Shown: piece after piece, positions 61,377 through 64,000 of the stretch
Numbering within the stretch: position 1 is the stretch's first letter
Layout of the letters: each line of letters begins with the position of its first letter
DNA from: Paraconexibacter algicola
GTDB lineage: Bacteria > Actinomycetota > Thermoleophilia > Solirubrobacterales > Solirubrobacteraceae
Assembly: GCF_003044185.1 (NCBI RefSeq)
Contig: NZ_PYYB01000001.1
Span: forward strand, 1,818,978 to 1,882,977
Length of the DNA stretch: 64,000 nt
Direction of reading: 5' to 3'
Program-made: the position numbers and the translations under genes
The notes under the pieces: model-generated
Seen by the model: only the letters and a program-made list of their open reading frames with translations
Databases searched by the model: none
What the model was told of the DNA's origin: nothing

Positions 61377-63952
61377 TGCGCCGCCCGCTCGCCCTGCTCG
61401 CCGTCCTCGCCGGACTCGTCACCGCCGCCCCGGCGTCGGCCGTGCCGCTGGAGGCGACCCCGTTCCCGGCCGAGCCGGTCGGCGGGGTGGAGCCCAACGA
61501 GACGCCCGCGACCGCGCAGCCCGTCCTCAGCGGCCAGCGGATCCGCGGGACGCTGCTGGCCCAGGAGGACGTCGGCCTCGACCTCGACCACTACCGCGTC
61601 AGCGCGCAGGCCGGTGAGCGGCTGTTCGCGGCGGTCACGACGGCCACCAGCCCGGTCGCGGACGTCGGCCTGCGGCTGATCGGCCCCGACGGCACCACGG
61701 TCCTCGAGTCCGACGCCGACGACGGCGAGCAGAACCCGCTGTCGGCGACTTTCGCCGGCGTCCCGCTCCCGCAGACCGGCACGTACACGCTGCGGGTCTC
61801 GCGCGACGGGCCGAACGTGATCGCCCCGTACGACCTCGTCGTGCGGGTCGTGCCCGGGGCCGCGACGGCCGAGAGCGAGCCCAACGACGTCGTCGCGCAG
61901 GCCAACCCGCTCCCGGCCGGGGGCGTCCTCGGCACGTACGCGGCCGGGGTGGGCGGCCAGGACCTGCACCGCCTGCAGCTGCAGGCGGGCGACACGGTCG
62001 CGCTCGCGCTCGACCTCGACCCCGAGCGCGACGGGGTGACCTGGAACGGGCGCCTGGCGCTCGCGGGCCCGTCGGGCCCGCTGGACCGGGTCGACGATCC
62101 CGGCGGTGACGCGACGCCGTCGGAGGCGCTCGTCCTGACGGCCGCCGAGACCGGCACCTACGTCGTGACCGTCGACTCCTCGTCGGCGGGGTCGGCGACC
62201 TCCACCTACCGGCTGGTCGCGACCGTGGTCGCGCGCGAGACGCCGTCGTGCCGCAGCGTCGCCGGCTCCCCGGCGGGGGTCGGCGACGGCACCACCGAGG
62301 TGCCGATCGTCGTCACGGACCCGGCGGAGATCCGGCGGCTCGCGGTGAACCTGAGCATCACGCACACGCGGCTCGAGGACCTCGACGTGGCGTTGCGCTC
62401 CCCGTCCGGCGTGGAGGTGGCGCTGTTCAACGACGTGGCCCTGGGCGCCTCGGGCACCACGACGCACACCGCGACCTACGGGACGCTCGCCGGCGCGACG
62501 CTCGGGGTCGGGCTCGCGCCCGTGTCCGTCGCCCCCGGCGCCACCACGCGGCTGCAGTGGTTCGAGGGGACCGAGGCGGCCGGGACCTGGCGGCTCGTGC
62601 TGCGCGACGACACCCCGGGCAACGGCACGAGCGGCTCGGTGCTGCCGCCGACGCTGGTGCTCTGCCCGCAGGACCCCCTGCCCACCGGGAACGAGCTCTT
62701 CGCCGCGACCTTCAACGCCGACGACGGCGGCTTCACGCACAGCGGCACCGCCGACGAGTGGGAGCGCGGGACGCCCGCGACGGTCGCCACCAGCAGCTCC
62801 AACCCGGTCGCCGGCCTGTCGACGTGCGGCGAGGGCAGCGGCTGCTTCAAGACCGACCTCGACGGCACCTACGGCAACGGCACCCAGGTGCTGCTCTCCC
62901 CGCCGATCTCGCTCGCCGGCCGCAGCGGCCGGATCCTCGCCAGCTGGCGGCAGTGGTTCCAGCTGGAGTTCGCGCGGTTCGACTTCGCCCGCGTGAGCGT
63001 GGTCGAGGTGGGCGGGGCGAACCCCACGACGCTGTGGGAGTGGGACGGGCCGACGATGACGAACGTGGGGGTCGGTCCGGGCGTCGGGCTCGCGATCCCC
63101 GCGGCCGCCGGCTGGGCGCGGCTGACCGGGAACCTCTCCGCCTACGCGGGACGGACCGTGCAGCTGCGCTTCGCGCTGCAGGGCGACGCGAGCGTCAATT
63201 ACGCCGGGCTGGCGATCGACGACGTCCGGATCGTCCAGCCGACCGGCACGCTGACGGTGGCGCCGGCCGGCGGCGGGACGGGTCGCGTCACCTCGTCGGT
63301 CGGCGGGATCGACTGCGGCGCGACCTGCGCGTCGACGGCGCTGCCGCTGGACACCCCGGTCACGCTCACCGCGGTCCCCGCCGCCGGCAGCGTCTTCACC
63401 GGCTTCGCCGGTCCCGGCTGCAGCGGCACGGCGACGACCTGCACGGTCACGCTCGACCGCAGCCGCACCGTCACCGCGACCTTCGAGCCCGCGCCCATCC
63501 CGGACCCCGGGGTGAACCCGGGCAGCGGCACCGGGACCGGCGCACCGGGCGCCGCGACGCCTGATGCGGGCAGCGGCTTCCTGCCCGACCCCGGGCTCGC
63601 CGGGGACGTGGACGCCGACACGGTCCGCCCGGCGCTCGCGATCCGGCTCGGCCGCGGTCGCCTGACCGCCCGGCGCAGCGCCACCGTCACGCTGACGCTG
63701 TCCGAACGGGCGTCGGTCGCGGGATCGCTGAGCCTGCGCACGTGCACGCGCCGGCGGGGCGCCCGGCGGCCGACGTGCCGGACGACCACGCGGTCGGTCG
63801 TGCTCGGGACGCGCGGACAGGGGCGCAGCACCGCGCGGATCCCGCTGCGTGGCCTGCGTCCGGGCACCTACACGCTGCGGCTCACGGCCCTGGACGCGGC
63901 GGGCAACCGCTCGGCGGTCCGGACGCTGCGGCTGACCGTGCGCCGCCGCTAG
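61376..63952 (+). CDS. exported protein with pre-peptidase and P-type domains
   Basis: An 858-residue exported protein: signal peptide (1-22), two PPC-like domains (about 38-160, with VEPNETPATAQPV, and 165-285, with ESEPNDVVAQANPL), and a P-domain-like region (about 290-430, ITHTRLEDLDVALRSPSG). A jelly-roll-like region (about 440-620) and one InlB-B/Bacterial-repeat-like unit with Cys (about 622-700) follow. It ends in a Pro/Gly linker and a C-terminal beta domain (about 760-858; LRGLRPGTYTLRLTALDAAGN). No protease domain is present. ATG 61376 overlaps the upstream stop. Confidence 0.75.
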   Translation: MRRPLALLAVLAGLVTAAPASAVPLEATPFPAEPVGGVEPNETPATAQPVLSGQRIRGTLLAQEDVGLDLDHYRVSAQAGERLFAAVTTATSPVADVGLRLIGPDGTTVLESDADDGEQNPLSATFAGVPLPQTGTYTLRVSRDGPNVIAPYDLVVRVVPGAATAESEPNDVVAQANPLPAGGVLGTYAAGVGGQDLHRLQLQAGDTVALALDLDPERDGVTWNGRLALAGPSGPLDRVDDPGGDATPSEALVLTAAETGTYVVTVDSSSAGSATSTYRLVATVVARETPSCRSVAGSPAGVGDGTTEVPIVVTDPAEIRRLAVNLSITHTRLEDLDVALRSPSGVEVALFNDVALGASGTTTHTATYGTLAGATLGVGLAPVSVAPGATTRLQWFEGTEAAGTWRLVLRDDTPGNGTSGSVLPPTLVLCPQDPLPTGNELFAATFNADDGGFTHSGTADEWERGTPATVATSSSNPVAGLSTCGEGSGCFKTDLDGTYGNGTQVLLSPPISLAGRSGRILASWRQWFQLEFARFDFARVSVVEVGGANPTTLWEWDGPTMTNVGVGPGVGLAIPAAAGWARLTGNLSAYAGRTVQLRFALQGDASVNYAGLAIDDVRIVQPTGTLTVAPAGGGTGRVTSSVGGIDCGATCASTALPLDTPVTLTAVPAAGSVFTGFAGPGCSGTATTCTVTLDRSRTVTATFEPAPIPDPGVNPGSGTGTGAPGAATPDAGSGFLPDPGLAGDVDADTVRPALAIRLGRGRLTARRSATVTLTLSERASVAGSLSLRTCTRRRGARRPTCRTTTRSVVLGTRGQGRSTARIPLRGLRPGTYTLRLTALDAAGNRSAVRTLRLTVRRR

Positions 63953-64000
63953 CCGTCCAGCAGCGCGCCGGCGACGTCGGCGAGCACCGGCTTCATCGCC
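63949..64000 (-). CDS. C-terminal end of a minus-strand gene (partial)
   Basis: Reading minus from the window edge gives AMKPVLADVAGALLDG then TAG. The stop shares CTAG with the convergent exported-protein gene. Only about 16 residues are visible, so no family can be named. The dense packing of the region makes a real gene end plausible. Confidence 0.35.
   Translation of the reverse strand, partial: AMKPVLADVAGALLDG

Noticed and set aside
1-64000. Mobile element, prophage or genomic island boundary
   Set aside because: No transposase, integrase, attachment repeats at the tRNA-Phe, or compositional break was seen.

Overview
The window is about 75% G+C, coding on both strands with short gaps. 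I see no insertion sequence, integrase, phage gene or CRISPR array. Gene content suggests a Gram-positive-type, high-GC actinobacterial lineage, most likely Thermoleophilia/Solirubrobacterales. The evidence is DUF4333 and DUF3352-like proteins, FG-GAP and collagen-like secreted proteins, and very large exported proteins with Ser/Thr/Pro linkers. This placement is inference; no rRNA is present. The only RNA gene is a tRNA-Phe.

Layout. 1-1.8 kb: a truncated YczE-like membrane protein, then a gene-free stretch with two long imperfect palindromes and a decayed copy of the C-terminus of the neighbouring NUDIX regulator. 1.8-3.8 kb: NUDIX-type regulator divergent from an SPFH protein and a NAD-kinase-like protein. 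3.9-11.3 kb: Baeyer-Villiger-type monooxygenase, M23 peptidase plus RNA ligase-like phosphoesterase, a seven-repeat FG-GAP protein, SDR, aldo/keto reductase and GNAT genes. 11.4-18.6 kb: an envelope-stress-like block: HtrA protease, VWA protein, small exported protein, response regulator/kinase, MoxR ATPase, DUF58 and a second VWA protein. 18.6-23.6 kb: Glu/Leu dehydrogenase, small exported protein, a second two-component system and a LigD-type polymerase. 23.6-31 kb: two tandem iron-siderophore-type binding lipoproteins behind an iron-box-like palindrome, RidA and WYL regulator, MFS exporter, collagen-like protein, DUF4333 lipoprotein and SRPBCC protein. 31-41.3 kb: exported M19-like hydrolase, an 1855-residue nuclease/5'-nucleotidase, a flavoprotein oxidoreductase and a NarL-type regulator. 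41.3-51.7 kb: small zinc-ribbon and DUF488 proteins, a double TetR-domain regulator, a giant kelch/Ig-like exported protein and an MFS transporter. 51.9-64 kb: tRNA-Phe, DUF3352-like, CAP and M23 proteins, a large ATP-binding LuxR regulator and a two-gene operon of exported proteins.

How it fits together. Three regulatory themes recur. First, many genes have a TAnnnT hexamer 6-9 bases before the start codon and no Shine-Dalgarno, which suggests leaderless transcripts; three large exported proteins may instead have 5' leaders. Second, tandem half-sites of the GTnAC type at exactly 11-bp spacing precede htrA, the moxR operon and the nuclease/nucleotidase gene. They sit at identical distances from the start codons of htrA and moxR, and form a four-unit PHO-box-like array at the nuclease. 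Third, perfect or near-perfect inverted repeats sit beside regulators (double TetR, WYL, LuxR, NarL). Exported proteins dominate. The giant proteins at 44.5 kb and 58.5 kb share a C-terminal region of about 800 residues that I do not recognise, and two other exported proteins share a Cys-bounded C-terminal beta domain.
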